47,528 bases of DNA from the NCBI GenBank assembly GCA_030427065.1, contig JAUHWU010000010.1, positions 1-47,528 on the forward strand, written 5' to 3'. A program made the position numbers and the translations under genes. The notes beneath the pieces are model-generated. The model searched no databases, was not told the DNA's origin, and saw only the letters and a program-made list of their open reading frames with translations. The stretch is from Gammaproteobacteria bacterium. GTDB taxonomy: Bacteria > Pseudomonadota > Gammaproteobacteria > Pseudomonadales > Pseudohongiellaceae. Within the stretch, counting starts at the first letter, position 1; every line of letters begins with the position of its first letter. Of the stretch, positions 14,381-22,931 are shown one piece after another.

Positions 14381-15889
14381 CTATAATTGTTTTTTCAGGT
14401 CCGGCTTGGTCACTTTGCCCATGGCATTTCTTGGCAAGGCACTCACTATTTTCAACAGCTTGGGAATCTTGTAGGACGACATTTTTTCCTTGCACCAGGC
14501 TTTAAGGTCTTCGTACTCCAGACTGGCACCTTCATTGAGCACTACAAAAGCCGCCACTGCCTCACCCCAGGTTTCGTCTTCCACACCAATAACCGCCACT
14601 TCTTTTATATCTTCATGGGTTAACAACACACCCTCAATTTCAAGGGCAGATAATTTGTAGCCTCCCGATTTGATAATATCAATGGAAGAGCGCCCCATAA
14701 TGCGATAATAGCCATCGTCAATGCCGGCCACATCACCGGTACAAAACCAGCCATCATGAAAACTTTCGCTTGTGGCTTTTTCATTATCCCAATACTCAAG
14801 AAAAACATTGTCTCCCTTGATGCGAATTTCACCTGGCGTATCGTCCTTTGTGACTGGTTGATTGTTATCATCAAACAGGGCCACTTCCACACCCGGCAAG
14901 GCCTGCCCCACATGACCGGCGCGACGCTCACCCTCATAGGGATTTGAAATGCCCATACCAATTTCCGTCATGCCATAACGTTCCAGTAATACCTGGCCGG
15001 TGAGACCATACCACTGATTAAACAGTTTTACCGGACAGGCCGCCGAACCGGAGATGTTCAAACGCATTGCCCTGAAGCCATCACAGATAGCCTCAAGCTC
15101 TTGTTCTTTTCCCTGCGTCTTGAGTGAGTCGAAATATTGAATCAGTTTGACGTAAATAGTCGGTACCGCCATGAACACGCTGTAATGCCCGGCTTTTATT
15201 TTTTGAGTAATCGCTGGCACATCAAAACCGGCAAACAAATCCACTGTCGCGCCGGCCCATAACCCGCAACTCAAAATATTAATAATGCCGTGAATATGAT
15301 GCAGTGGCAGAAATAATGGAATGACATCATCTGAAGTCCAGTGCCAGGCGTCGATCAGGGTAGTGATCTGGGCGGCTATGGTGTGATGGGTACTGACCAC
15401 GCCCTTGGGTTTGTTGGTGGTACCACTGGTAAACAGAATCATTGCCCGTCGGGATGGATTCAGGTCCGGCAGTCCCTGGCTATCGAGGTTGGCCTCAATA
15501 CTCATCACGTCTTCAGTGCTAACAAGCTCTATATCCAGACTTGCGCAAAGCTCGACCAGAGCGTCACGATAATGCCCATTGGCAATCATGCGGGTAACGC
15601 CAGCACAGGTAAGCGAATGCTCAAGTTCAGAAACCGCTGAGGCCACGTTCAGCGGTACTGCTATGCCACCAGCACGCCAGATGCCATGCATGGTGGTGAC
15701 ATAATCCAGACTTGCTGGCATAAAAAACGCAATACGCTCTTCTTCCAGATCCCTGGCCTGTTTCAGCAAACCGGCTGCAAAGCTGTCTATGCGGGTATTT
15801 AACTGCGCATAGGTCCAGGATTGATCTGCTTCCTGCAGGGCGATGGTGTGATTGTCGTTATTCAGGGTGGGAAAGGAATGCATGGCCAT
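14381..15889 (-). CDS. Malonyl-CoA synthetase-like acyl-CoA ligase (MatB type)
   Basis: A 502-aa ANL-superfamily adenylate-forming enzyme. Motifs: P-loop ILFTSGTTNKPKGVVSTH (about 151-168), the ERYGMTEIGMG segment, the GEIRIKGDNVF region, the hinge YRIMGRSSIDIIKSGGYKLS, and the C-terminal catalytic lysine Lys492 in RNAMGKVTK. The family alone does not fix the substrate, but the two genes immediately upstream on the same strand encode a MadL/MadM-type malonate transporter, and the length and GERRAGHVGQALPGVEV segment fit MatB. The predicted reaction is malonate + ATP + CoA to malonyl-CoA. It is the third gene of the operon, 45 bp after madM. No malonyl-CoA decarboxylase gene is seen nearby. 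Confidence 0.83.
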   Translation of the reverse strand: MAMHSFPTLNNDNHTIALQEADQSWTYAQLNTRIDSFAAGLLKQARDLEEERIAFFMPASLDYVTTMHGIWRAGGIAVPLNVASAVSELEHSLTCAGVTRMIANGHYRDALVELCASLDIELVSTEDVMSIEANLDSQGLPDLNPSRRAMILFTSGTTNKPKGVVSTHHTIAAQITTLIDAWHWTSDDVIPLFLPLHHIHGIINILSCGLWAGATVDLFAGFDVPAITQKIKAGHYSVFMAVPTIYVKLIQYFDSLKTQGKEQELEAICDGFRAMRLNISGSAACPVKLFNQWYGLTGQVLLERYGMTEIGMGISNPYEGERRAGHVGQALPGVEVALFDDNNQPVTKDDTPGEIRIKGDNVFLEYWDNEKATSESFHDGWFCTGDVAGIDDGYYRIMGRSSIDIIKSGGYKLSALEIEGVLLTHEDIKEVAVIGVEDETWGEAVAAFVVLNEGASLEYEDLKAWCKEKMSSYKIPKLLKIVSALPRNAMGKVTKPDLKKQL

Positions 15890-15934
15890 AAAAATAGACT
15901 TCTAAGCTGATTAAATAATGATGAAAATTTCGGA

Positions 15935-16693
15935 TTAAAAAATGGAACTGACAATAAAAAATAAAATGGAGGGACCCAGCAAACAGCCGACCCCGGTATA
16001 AAATGTTGCAGTCATGGCGCCGTAGGGCACCAGCTCAGGATCGGTTGCCGCCAATCCGGCAGCGACACCACTGGTGGTTCCCATCAGGCCGCCAAACACC
16101 ATCGCTGATTGCGGGTTATCCAGGCCAATGGATTTGGCGACCAGCGGGGTGCCTATCATCACCAGAATGGATTTTATCAGTCCGGCAGCTACGCTCAGTG
16201 TAATCACTTCACTGCTTGCCCCGATGGCTTCCCCGGTAACCGGGCCAACAATATAGGTCACGGCACCGGCGCCAATAGTGGTAATGGCCACTGGATCGCT
16301 GTAACCAAAAAGTACCGCAACCACAGCGCCGACCACAAACGAAACCAGTACCCCGGCAAATATGGAAATGACACCAGCCAGCCCGGCCTTTTTCAATTCT
16401 CCCAGCTTTACCCCGAAGGCGGTGGCAACAATGGCAAAATCCCGCATCATGCCTCCACCCATCAGACCAATGCCACCCAGCAAGGCAATGTCCGCCACGC
16501 CGGTGCGTCCGCCGGTCACAACCCCGCCCCACCAGGCGGCCAGCAAGCCCAGGGCAATGGCGATAGCAGAGCCATGAATACGGCCTGCGGTTAATTTGTC
16601 AGCGAGAAAATAGGAGATCCAGATAATGACACCGACCACGGCAAACGCGACAACAAGGTTATTTCGGACAAAAACCGTTTCAATAATATCCAT
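15935..16693 (-). CDS. madM: Malonate transporter subunit MadM
   Basis: A 252-aa polytopic membrane protein with about eight hydrophobic segments and a high Gly/Ala content. Features of the MadM family include FLADKLTAGRIHGSAIAIALG near the N-terminus, GGIGLMGGGMMRDFAI, VTYIVGPVTGEAIGASSEV in the middle, and a C-terminal MGTTSGVAAGLAATDPELVPYG. MadL and MadM together form a sodium-coupled malonate carrier in Malonomonas. Its ATG shares one base with the madL stop (TGATG), so the two subunits are translationally coupled. The next gene is the MatB-like ligase, which would activate the imported malonate. Confidence 0.93.
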   Translation of the reverse strand: MDIIETVFVRNNLVVAFAVVGVIIWISYFLADKLTAGRIHGSAIAIALGLLAAWWGGVVTGGRTGVADIALLGGIGLMGGGMMRDFAIVATAFGVKLGELKKAGLAGVISIFAGVLVSFVVGAVVAVLFGYSDPVAITTIGAGAVTYIVGPVTGEAIGASSEVITLSVAAGLIKSILVMIGTPLVAKSIGLDNPQSAMVFGGLMGTTSGVAAGLAATDPELVPYGAMTATFYTGVGCLLGPSILFFIVSSIF

Positions 16694-17088
16694 CAGTGCA
16701 CATCCTTTTCAGAGGATGAAGAAACAGCGGGTGGTGAGTTACCAATCCTGCTCAACACCGGTACCAGTGCAAAACTGACGATGACTGCTGCAACGCCGGC
16801 TACCAATGCCAGCATACCGCCATCCATTGCGGCGGCAACATTCTGGCGCGCCGCCATGGCAACCACGATGGGAATATACATGGCGCTCCAGAATCTGATG
16901 CCTTCACCGGCAGCCCCGGACGCCAGAGATTTGAATTTTTCGGCATTACTGGCAAACACCAGCAGCAACATGGCGATGCCAACACCGCCGACATTGGCCT
17001 CCACGCCCAGCAGGACACCGAGGGTTTCACCTGCCAGCATGCCGACAACAAGACAAACGGACAGCAAGGCAACACCGTAAACAATCAT
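16693..17088 (-). CDS. madL: Malonate transporter subunit MadL
   Basis: A 131-aa membrane protein with about four helices: residues 1-27 (VYGVALLSVCLVVGMLAGETLG), 34-47, 68-82 and 93-112 (a Gly/Ala/Val-rich segment). VEANVGGVGIAMLLLVFASN and GIRFWSAMYIPIVVAMAA are characteristic of MadL. First gene of madL-madM-matB. An AGGAAC ribosome site precedes the ATG, and a weak TTGCCG / TAATAA promoter pair can be drawn on the minus strand at about 17132-17160. The divergent gene at 17306 has its own promoter in the same gap. Confidence 0.92.
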   Translation of the reverse strand: MIVYGVALLSVCLVVGMLAGETLGVLLGVEANVGGVGIAMLLLVFASNAEKFKSLASGAAGEGIRFWSAMYIPIVVAMAARQNVAAAMDGGMLALVAGVAAVIVSFALVPVLSRIGNSPPAVSSSSEKDVH

Positions 17089-17160
17089 ATGACTTGTTCC
17101 TGAATTTAAACTTACAAAATTAAAAGGTACTTATTACAGGATTTGTGCGAACCCGGCAAA

Positions 17161-17189
17161 TTGACACGCACAGGTTGATGTAGCTTAAT
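17161..17189 (+). promoter_or_regulatory. Promoter ahead of the secreted protein gene
   Basis: A consensus -35 TTGACA (17161-17166), a 17-bp spacer and CTTAAT (17184-17189, four of six consensus bases). It points to the gene at 17306, leaving a leader of about 110 bases. Confidence 0.5.
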
Positions 17190-17305
17190 AAAGCTCTGAT
17201 CTGATTACGATACTAAAATACGCATCAGAACCAAACGATCAAGACTCAAAATAACGTCAGCAACCTTATTTAAAAAAATAATAAAGTACTATCGGGAGCC
17301 TCATT

Positions 17306-18136
17306 ATGAAACGACTATTATTACTCAGTATTGCCCTGGCAGGAACCTTTCTTACTTCAATAGTCAGTGCCCAGGTGAGCTGTACACGGGGCGGTTTGCA
17401 ACGCGCGGTGGATATGTATATAGCAGCCCAGACCAGCGGTGATATTACTGACCTGCCTCTGCCTGCAGGTGCCGGCTACTGGGAAAACGAAGAGCGCATG
17501 GATATCAATGAGGGCCTGGTCAACAAGCCCATGACCATTAATTTCCATCGCAGTCTGCTGGATACCGATAGCTGCCAGACCTTTACCGAAGTCATTGTTA
17601 ACGATGCAGATGAGCCTTATGTACTGGGTACGCGCATGCGCGTCAATCATGAAATGATTGCCGAACTGGAAATCATCTGGACCACCACCGGCTATTGGTT
17701 ATTCAATGCTGAAAACTATTTAAAGTATTCCTCAACCGAGGACTGGAGCCCGATACCGGCCGAGGACCGTGATACGCGCGGCACCCTGGTATCCGCCGCC
17801 AACGCCTATCTTGATGCCTTCCTGGAAGGAAAAATTGATCAGGTGCCCTGGGGCTTTCCCTGTGTCCGCGTGGAAGGCGGCATGTATACCGGTAAAGGCT
17901 CTCCAGACGACAGTTGCGAAGTGGGGGTTCCCGCCGGTGTGAACATTGCCAACCGGCGTTTTGTAGTAGATGAAGTGCTGGGTTCAGTGGTGGTGTATTG
18001 CACCTTTGGTGCGGGCGGCCCCAATGGCGGCAGCGGCGCTCCAGACTCCCACCTGTTCAGGGTGGAAAACGGCAAGCTGCGTTATGTGCATACGCTGACC
18101 CATCTTCTGCAATCCAGTTTTCAGGGTGGCAATTAA
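17306..18136 (+). CDS. Secreted protein with SnoaL/NTF2-like features (DUF8021-like)
   Basis: A 276-aa protein with a Sec signal peptide (MKRLLLLSIALAGTFLTSIV, cleavage after SAQ near 23). The mature part has a CTRGGLQRAVDMYIAAQTSG start, a GYWENEERMDIN segment, HRSLLDTDSCQTFTEVIV and a GYWLFNAENYLKY strand. A second block (TLVSAANAYLDAFLEGKIDQ, VPWGFPCVRVEGGMYTG) reads like a repeat of the first. The pattern recalls SnoaL-like proteins of the DUF8021 type; this is a remembered resemblance and no catalytic residues are claimed. Several cysteines suggest disulfides in the periplasm. GGGAG lies 9 bp before the ATG. Confidence 0.65.
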   Translation: MKRLLLLSIALAGTFLTSIVSAQVSCTRGGLQRAVDMYIAAQTSGDITDLPLPAGAGYWENEERMDINEGLVNKPMTINFHRSLLDTDSCQTFTEVIVNDADEPYVLGTRMRVNHEMIAELEIIWTTTGYWLFNAENYLKYSSTEDWSPIPAEDRDTRGTLVSAANAYLDAFLEGKIDQVPWGFPCVRVEGGMYTGKGSPDDSCEVGVPAGVNIANRRFVVDEVLGSVVVYCTFGAGGPNGGSGAPDSHLFRVENGKLRYVHTLTHLLQSSFQGGN

Positions 18137-18154
18137 TTCAAGCTGGGGTAAGCA

Positions 18155-18400
18155 ATGAATACCATAATGCTTGTCACCGCTTTTTTTGGCTGGTGTTCAG
18201 TGATAAATATCGCCTTGCTGTTATTGGCCACTATTTTTATCAGCGTATTTAATCGCTTTACCAAAACCATCCACGCAAAATTATTTCATGTTGCAATGAC
18301 GGAACTGGACATGGTTTATCTGAGGTTCCTGGCTTCCTTCAAGCTGGGCATTGTGTTATTCAACCTTGTGCCATACCTTGCATTAAAATTAATGGTCTAG
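18155..18400 (+). CDS. Small membrane protein (DUF6868-like)
   Basis: An 81-aa protein with two transmembrane helices: about 5-32 (LVTAFFGWCSVINIALLLLA, continuing ATIFISVF) and about 60-80 (KLGIVLFNLVPYLALKLM). The connecting loop has HAKLFHVAMTELDMVYLRFL. The GWCSVIN opening and NLVPYLALK ending resemble the family labelled DUF6868, by recall. It begins 18 bp after the secreted protein gene on the same strand and is probably co-transcribed with it. Function unknown. Confidence 0.68.
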   Translation: MNTIMLVTAFFGWCSVINIALLLLATIFISVFNRFTKTIHAKLFHVAMTELDMVYLRFLASFKLGIVLFNLVPYLALKLMV

Positions 18401-18469
18401 CGTCATGACAGCAGATGCTGAAAATAACGCCCTTTTTCATAGCGTGTCGGTGGCAGGAAAAAAATCCTC

Positions 18470-18904
18470 TTGATCACTCTCGAGACAGTGGATTTCTCAA
18501 CGCATTCTGAACAGATTCTGTCATTACGCTACCGCGTTTTCAGTCTTGAACAGGGCGTTGATCCGGCCATTGATATTGATGGTCTGGACAATGATGCGAT
18601 TCAGATTCTGGCCCGCGTTGATGAGATACCGGTTGGTACTGGCAGAATGTTGAGTGACGGCCATATTGGCCGCATTGCCGTGCTTGCTGATTTCAGAAAA
18701 TCCGGAATCGGAAAAGAAATCATGTTACGCCTGATCAACACCGCCAGGGATAGGGAGCTTGAACGGGTTTTTCTCGGGGCCCAGGTCAGTGCTGTGCCTT
18801 TTTACCAAAAAATTGGCTTCAGTCCCTGCGGTGAAAATTACATGGAAGCCAATATCCTGCACACGCCGATGGCGCTCTACCTGACCAGCAGCCACAATGA
18901 TTAA
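18470..18904 (+). CDS. GNAT-family acetyltransferase (ElaA-like)
   Basis: A 144-aa single-domain GNAT, full length. Strand and helix order is normal: LRYRVFSLEQGVDPAIDIDG (substrate side, as in ElaA-type proteins), ILARVDEIPVGTGRML, the acetyl-CoA segment IGRIAVLADFRKSGIGKEIM (about 63-82) and the last motif VPFYQKIGFSPCGENYMEA with HTPMAL. Substrate unknown. The start is TTG at 18470 with GGAAAAAA upstream, giving LITLETVDF; no ATG lies near the domain start. Its stop overlaps the next gene by 8 bases, so the two GNATs are made together. Confidence 0.82.
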   Translation: MITLETVDFSTHSEQILSLRYRVFSLEQGVDPAIDIDGLDNDAIQILARVDEIPVGTGRMLSDGHIGRIAVLADFRKSGIGKEIMLRLINTARDRELERVFLGAQVSAVPFYQKIGFSPCGENYMEANILHTPMALYLTSSHND

Positions 18905-19343
18905 TTCCGATACCATGACTATTCGTCTTGCCTCAACGCGGCAGGATCTGACAAACCTTGCCCCGGTATTGCTTGAGTTACGACCACAATACACGACTGA
19001 AACGCTGCTTCAGCAGATCAGCAAACAGCAGGCCGAAGGCTATCAGCTGGCATCGCTGGAAATGGATTCGCGTATCGTCTGTGTCGCCGGTTTTGTTATT
19101 ACCGAAAAGCTTGCCTGGGGCAAACACCTTTATGTTGATGATCTGATTACCTCTGAAAACATACGCAGTCATGGGGCTGGCAAGGCAATGATTGCCTGGT
19201 TAAAGCAGTTTGCCAGAGCGCAGGGCTGCCGGGAGCTGCACCTGGATTCCGGGATGCATCGACTCGATGCCCACCGTTTTTATGACCGGGAAGGCTTTGA
19301 TCGAGCCTGCCTGCATTTTTCAATCACTGATCTTTCTGAGTAA
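18897..19343 (+). CDS. GNAT-family acetyltransferase
   Basis: A 148-aa GNAT. It has a GFVITEKLAWGKHLYVDDLI strand pair, then the loop ENIRSHGAGKAMIAWL (about 93-108) and the C-terminal signature CRELHLDSGMHRLDAHRFYD followed by REGFDRACLHF. The pattern fits the small-molecule GNATs; the substrate is unknown. The ATG at 18897 overlaps the upstream GNAT (translational coupling); an in-frame ATG at 18915 gives MTIRL and is an alternative start. Confidence 0.83.
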   Translation: MINSDTMTIRLASTRQDLTNLAPVLLELRPQYTTETLLQQISKQQAEGYQLASLEMDSRIVCVAGFVITEKLAWGKHLYVDDLITSENIRSHGAGKAMIAWLKQFARAQGCRELHLDSGMHRLDAHRFYDREGFDRACLHFSITDLSE

Positions 19344-19420
19344 TTCTCTCTCGTTCAATAGCGCGAACTGTGACCGACATCAGTTATAATCGATTTTTTA
19401 TTTTCCGGGTTTAATCCAGC

Positions 19421-19933
19421 ATGTCGCAGAAAGAAAACAACCTTGTTCTCATTGGTATGCCCGGTTCAGGCAAAAGCACTATTGGAATTATCCTTGCCAA
19501 AAACACGTCCCGTGATTTTGTCGATACCGACGTAGTAATACAGACCCATGAGCCTCGTTCCCTGCAGGATATCCTGAACAAAGAAGGCTATATGAAATTG
19601 CGGGAAATCGAGGAAAAATGGGTGATTTCCCTTGATGTGGAAAACTCGGTCATCGCTACCGGTGGCAGCGTGGTCTACAGCGAAAACAGCATGGCCCACC
19701 TTTCACAAAACGGCACTATCATCTTCCTTGATGTTAGTCTGGAAACGCTACAACAACGTATCACAGATTACGATCAACGCGGCATCGCCCGCCGCCCGGA
19801 CCAGAGTTTTGAAGACCTGTTTGAAGAACGCTCCATCCTGTACAGAAAGTACGCTGACATCACCATAGCCAGTGACACACTGGCTCAGGATGCGGCCTGT
19901 CGAGCAATTATCCATTCGCTTGATGACGATTAA
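19421..19933 (+). CDS. Shikimate kinase-like protein
   Basis: A 170-aa P-loop kinase. Walker A GMPGSGKST (12-20) and DTDVVIQ (shikimate-binding Asp) are present, as are KLREIEEK (the Arg that contacts shikimate), ATGGSVV (Gly-Gly), the lid RGIARRPDQS, and RSILYRKYADI with the adenine-side Arg. These match AroK/AroL, which phosphorylates shikimate in aromatic amino-acid synthesis. However, it lies outside the usual aroK-aroB locus and beside two GNATs, so it may be a second copy or a relative with another substrate. Walker A and the Arg set are complete, so activity is likely. Confidence 0.8.
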   Translation: MSQKENNLVLIGMPGSGKSTIGIILAKNTSRDFVDTDVVIQTHEPRSLQDILNKEGYMKLREIEEKWVISLDVENSVIATGGSVVYSENSMAHLSQNGTIIFLDVSLETLQQRITDYDQRGIARRPDQSFEDLFEERSILYRKYADITIASDTLAQDAACRAIIHSLDDD

Positions 19934-20076
19934 TTATTTATTCGCTCTGACGTTCTTTAGGTATGGCTGTTGATGCAAATCAAGCCAGTATTTCATCCGG
20001 TTTTTTTTACAATAAGCGCAATTGAAATAACGGAACCTGTCGGGTTTAATGATTAGCGAATTGACGGAGTAGCACT

Positions 20077-21537
20077 ATGGCACATTTCCCAGAAACCCGG
20101 GCCTTCACCGGCATATTAAACATGCTGCGCTTTGAAGGTGATATCAAGGACTGTGAAGTGGAAGGTGAAATCCCTTCCCAGCTCAATGGCACCTTTCACC
20201 GGGTTCATCCCGATCAGCAATTTTCACCCAAGTTCGATGATGACCAGTTTTTCAATGGCGACGGCATGATTTCCCTGTTCCGTTTTCGTAACGGCAAGGT
20301 GGATTTCAAACAGCGCTATGCCCAGACTGATAAATGGAAACTCGAACGCGAGGCTGAGCATGCCCTGTTTGGCGCCTACCGTAATCCGCTTACAGACGAC
20401 CCATCTGTCAAAGGTCAAGTCCGAAGTACTGCCAATACCACGCCCATCGTGCATGCCGGTAAACTCTTCGCCCTGAAGGAAGACAGCCCGCCCCTGCTGA
20501 TGGACCCTCTAAGCCTGGAAACTTTCGGCTTCACCGATTTTGACGGCAAGATGACCAGCGAAACTTTCACTGCCCATCCAAAAATTGATCCGATTACCGG
20601 CAATATGGTGGCCTTCAGTTATGGCGCCAAAGGACTTTGCACCAAGGAATGTACCTATATGGAAATCAGCCCGACCGGGGAATTACTCAAGGAAGTCTGG
20701 TTTGATGTGCCTTACACCTGCATGATGCATGACTTTGGTGTTACTGAGGACTATGTCTGCTTTCACCTGGTGCCCATCATCTGTAACTGGGAGCGGGTTG
20801 AAAAACGCATGCCCTATTTTGGATTCGATACCACCATGCCGGTTTATCTGGGAGTAATGCCAAGAGATGGTGAGGCAAAGGACATGAAATGGTTCAAAAG
20901 CCCCAATCTGTTTTGCTCCCATGTGATGAATGCCTTTAATGATGGCAGCAAAGTCCACTTTGATGTGCCGGTGGCTAAAAACAACATGTTCCCTTTCTTC
21001 CCTGATGTGCATGGCAACCCTTACAAACCTGAAGAAGCCGCGTCCTATATGACGCGTTGGACCGTGGACTACAACAGCAAGGGCGATGAATTCGAGAGCT
21101 CGAAAAGAATGACCGATATGATGGGCGAGTTTCCCCGCATTGATGACCGTTACGCCACACAGCAGCATGACTATGGCTGGCTGCTGGTCATGGATCAGTC
21201 CCTGCCATTTAATGGCCCCGGTGGCCGCGCTTCCGGACTGATGCTGAACAAGCTCGGCTATATGGATTTTCTTACCGGCAAACAGTCTGAATGGTGGTGC
21301 GGCCCGGACAGTGTGATACAGGAACCCTGCTTTGTACCGCGCAGTCCTGACTCTCCACAGGGCGATGGTTATCTGATCGCTCTGGTGGATGATATCGTCA
21401 ATAATTATTCTTCTCTGGCCATTCTGGATGCGCAGGCCATAGAGGAAGGTCCTATCGGTAAGGTCAAACTGCCTTTCCGACTGCGCCAGGGTTTACATGG
21501 CAACTGGGCTGATGAGCGCAAACTAAGCCAGGTTTGA
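20077..21537 (+). CDS. Carotenoid oxygenase-family (RPE65-type) dioxygenase
   Basis: A 486-aa non-haem iron oxygenase fold that cleaves conjugated double bonds in carotenoids, apocarotenoids or stilbenes. The four iron-ligand histidines are in place: His167 (TAHPKID), His218 (MMHDFGV), His282 (CSHVMNAF) and His474 (GLHGNW). The start [20 protein letters not shown], the [14 protein letters not shown] motif and [13 protein letters not shown] match bacterial lignostilbene/carotenoid dioxygenases. No signal peptide, so cytoplasmic. No carotenoid synthesis genes are nearby; an aromatic (stilbene-like) substrate is therefore equally possible. GGAG lies 9 bp before the ATG. Its stop overlaps the next gene. 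Confidence 0.9.
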   Translation: MAHFPETRAFTGILNMLRFEGDIKDCEVEGEIPSQLNGTFHRVHPDQQFSPKFDDDQFFNGDGMISLFRFRNGKVDFKQRYAQTDKWKLEREAEHALFGAYRNPLTDDPSVKGQVRSTANTTPIVHAGKLFALKEDSPPLLMDPLSLETFGFTDFDGKMTSETFTAHPKIDPITGNMVAFSYGAKGLCTKECTYMEISPTGELLKEVWFDVPYTCMMHDFGVTEDYVCFHLVPIICNWERVEKRMPYFGFDTTMPVYLGVMPRDGEAKDMKWFKSPNLFCSHVMNAFNDGSKVHFDVPVAKNNMFPFFPDVHGNPYKPEEAASYMTRWTVDYNSKGDEFESSKRMTDMMGEFPRIDDRYATQQHDYGWLLVMDQSLPFNGPGGRASGLMLNKLGYMDFLTGKQSEWWCGPDSVIQEPCFVPRSPDSPQGDGYLIALVDDIVNNYSSLAILDAQAIEEGPIGKVKLPFRLRQGLHGNWADERKLSQV

Positions 21538-22112
21538 AGGCTGACGCCATTAATTATCGTTCCGCGCACAGGAGCGATGCCCGACGTATTGCGGAGTTGT
21601 ATTCCATTGCTTCAGACGGGGTCTCGGACTATATCTGGTCCAAAAAATTACAACCTGGCGATAACTTGCTGGACATTGGCCAGCAACGTTATGAGCGCAG
21701 GAATACCCCGTTCAGTTTTGAAAACTGCCTGGTAGCCCAGGCCCGGGACAGGGTTGTCGCTGTGCTGCTTTCTTATGAAATGAAAGCAGATGATGATTAT
21801 GTGGTGGAAGACCCTGTGCTTAAACCGTTCTGGTTACTGGAAGAACCGAACAGTTTATATATCGCCGGCGTTGCTGTGGATCCGGATTGGCGACAGCAGG
21901 GCATAGCCTCTGTTTTGATGCGAATGGCACAAACCAAATGTCGGCAAAAAGGCTTACAAAAAATGTCGCTGATCGTGTTTGAAGCCAACACTATCGCATA
22001 CGACTTTTATTTACGACTCGGCTTCAGCGAAGTATTGCGAAAGCCGGTTGTGCCACACCCTCTGATAAAATTTACCGGGGATGCACTGTTGCTGGTCAAG
22101 ACCCTTTGCTAA
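21534..22112 (+). CDS. GNAT-family acetyltransferase coupled to the dioxygenase gene
   Basis: A 192-aa GNAT. Domain order: [47 protein letters not shown], the acetyl-CoA part [20 protein letters not shown] (about 107-126), VLMRMA, and [20 protein letters not shown] at the end. The DGVSDYIW...G segment occurs in GNATs acting on small molecules; the substrate is unknown. The start is TTG (21534) overlapping the TGA of the dioxygenase gene by 4 bases, a strong sign of coupled translation and perhaps of a joint role. Confidence 0.82.
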   Translation: MKADAINYRSAHRSDARRIAELYSIASDGVSDYIWSKKLQPGDNLLDIGQQRYERRNTPFSFENCLVAQARDRVVAVLLSYEMKADDDYVVEDPVLKPFWLLEEPNSLYIAGVAVDPDWRQQGIASVLMRMAQTKCRQKGLQKMSLIVFEANTIAYDFYLRLGFSEVLRKPVVPHPLIKFTGDALLLVKTLC

Positions 22113-22150
22113 CCTGTGCTTCCAGATTTAATAATTCGCCCTGTCACATT

Positions 22151-22178
22151 CTATCTATACAATTCAAAGCATAGATAG
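22151..22178. promoter_or_regulatory. Inverted repeat in front of the P460 gene
   Basis: CTATCTAT (22151-22158) and ATAGATAG (22171-22178) are perfect 8-bp inverted arms with a 12-bp spacer. A -10-like TACAAT (22158-22163) overlaps the left arm, so the repeat could be a regulator site. AAGGAG follows, 10 bp ahead of the ATG. Confidence 0.5.
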
Positions 22179-22200
22179 GCTGACCCAAGGAGTATCTACC

Positions 22201-22770
22201 ATGAACAAACCCGTTTCCTCAAGACGTGTTTCCCTGCTGAGTTTATTAGCGCTTGTATTTTCTTCAGCCCTGCAAGCCCAGGATAAGCTTGACGTTGCCA
22301 GATTCGAGAATAATGAACTTTTTTTCCCGGAACGCACAGAAGAGTGGATTCACATGGGTAGCTCACTGGGCAGCGAATACAGTGATAACCCCTTTGATCC
22401 GGCCAACCCCGGTACCATAGGCGTTGTCCACATGGAACCAAGCGCCTACCGTTATTTTCTCGAGAACGGTGAGTATGCCGATGGCACTATGTTTCTGCTG
22501 TCTTTTTATGGCGCAGCAGCAGAATCCAGCCCGCAGTTACCAGGCTTCGTGCAGGGCGAGCTCCAGGCAAAGGAAATTCATATCATCGACAGTCAGCGTT
22601 TTGCTGAAGGACGCGGCTTTTTTCTATATTCCGCAGAAGACACAGCAGAGAACGCATCAGCAAAACTGCCTGATAACAGCGAATGTGTTCAATGCCATAT
22701 GGCAGAAGCACAGTTTAATGGCACCTTCACCCAGTTCTACCCCACGATCCGCAACCTGATCAACGAATAA
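22201..22770 (+). CDS. Cytochrome P460-like periplasmic c-type cytochrome
   Basis: A 189-aa exported protein. It has a signal peptide to about residue 26 (LLALVFSSALQA). The mature domain matches the cytochrome P460 family: FFPERTEEWIHMGSSLGSEY, HMEPSAYRYFLENGEYADGT, and the haem-binding CVQCH (162-166) followed by FNGTFTQFYPTIR. P460-type proteins oxidise hydroxylamine or NO-related species (Nitrosomonas) or bind NO (cytochrome c'-beta). Which lysine, if any, crosslinks to the haem cannot be judged. It stands alone, with a strong ribosome site and an inverted repeat upstream, so it may be individually regulated. Confidence 0.85.
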   Translation: MNKPVSSRRVSLLSLLALVFSSALQAQDKLDVARFENNELFFPERTEEWIHMGSSLGSEYSDNPFDPANPGTIGVVHMEPSAYRYFLENGEYADGTMFLLSFYGAAAESSPQLPGFVQGELQAKEIHIIDSQRFAEGRGFFLYSAEDTAENASAKLPDNSECVQCHMAEAQFNGTFTQFYPTIRNLINE

Positions 22771-22871
22771 AGAAGTATTGATAGATATTTATAAATATTA
22801 TTTATTTTTTAAATAGTTAAATACAATCAAAGATTAACCTGATTGCTGAAAACAACGCTTACAACCAAAAA

Positions 22872-22898
22872 AAAGGCAGGTCCGCAGACCCGCCCTTT
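22872..22898 (-). terminator. Rho-independent terminator of the ankyrin operon
   Basis: Read on the minus strand: a GC-rich stem (GGTC/GACC core, loop 4 nt, outer GGCGGG / CCTGCC pairing with a bulge) followed by a run of eight T. It lies 34 bp after the ankyrin stop. Confidence 0.7.
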
Positions 22899-22901
22899 CT
22901 T

Positions 22902-22922
22902 CTTGCAACTTGTAACTTGTAA
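22902..22922. repeat. Heptamer tandem repeat (CTTGYAA)3
   Basis: CTTGCAA, CTTGTAA, CTTGTAA in direct tandem beside the terminator. It is the same unit as the imperfect repeat at 1116-1143. Confidence 0.6.
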
Positions 22923-22931
22923 CTGTTTTTA

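Noticed and set aside
16109-16594. 161-codon plus-strand frame across madM
   Set aside because: Antisense to a clear membrane protein gene; composition typical of the complement of Gly/Ala-rich helices.
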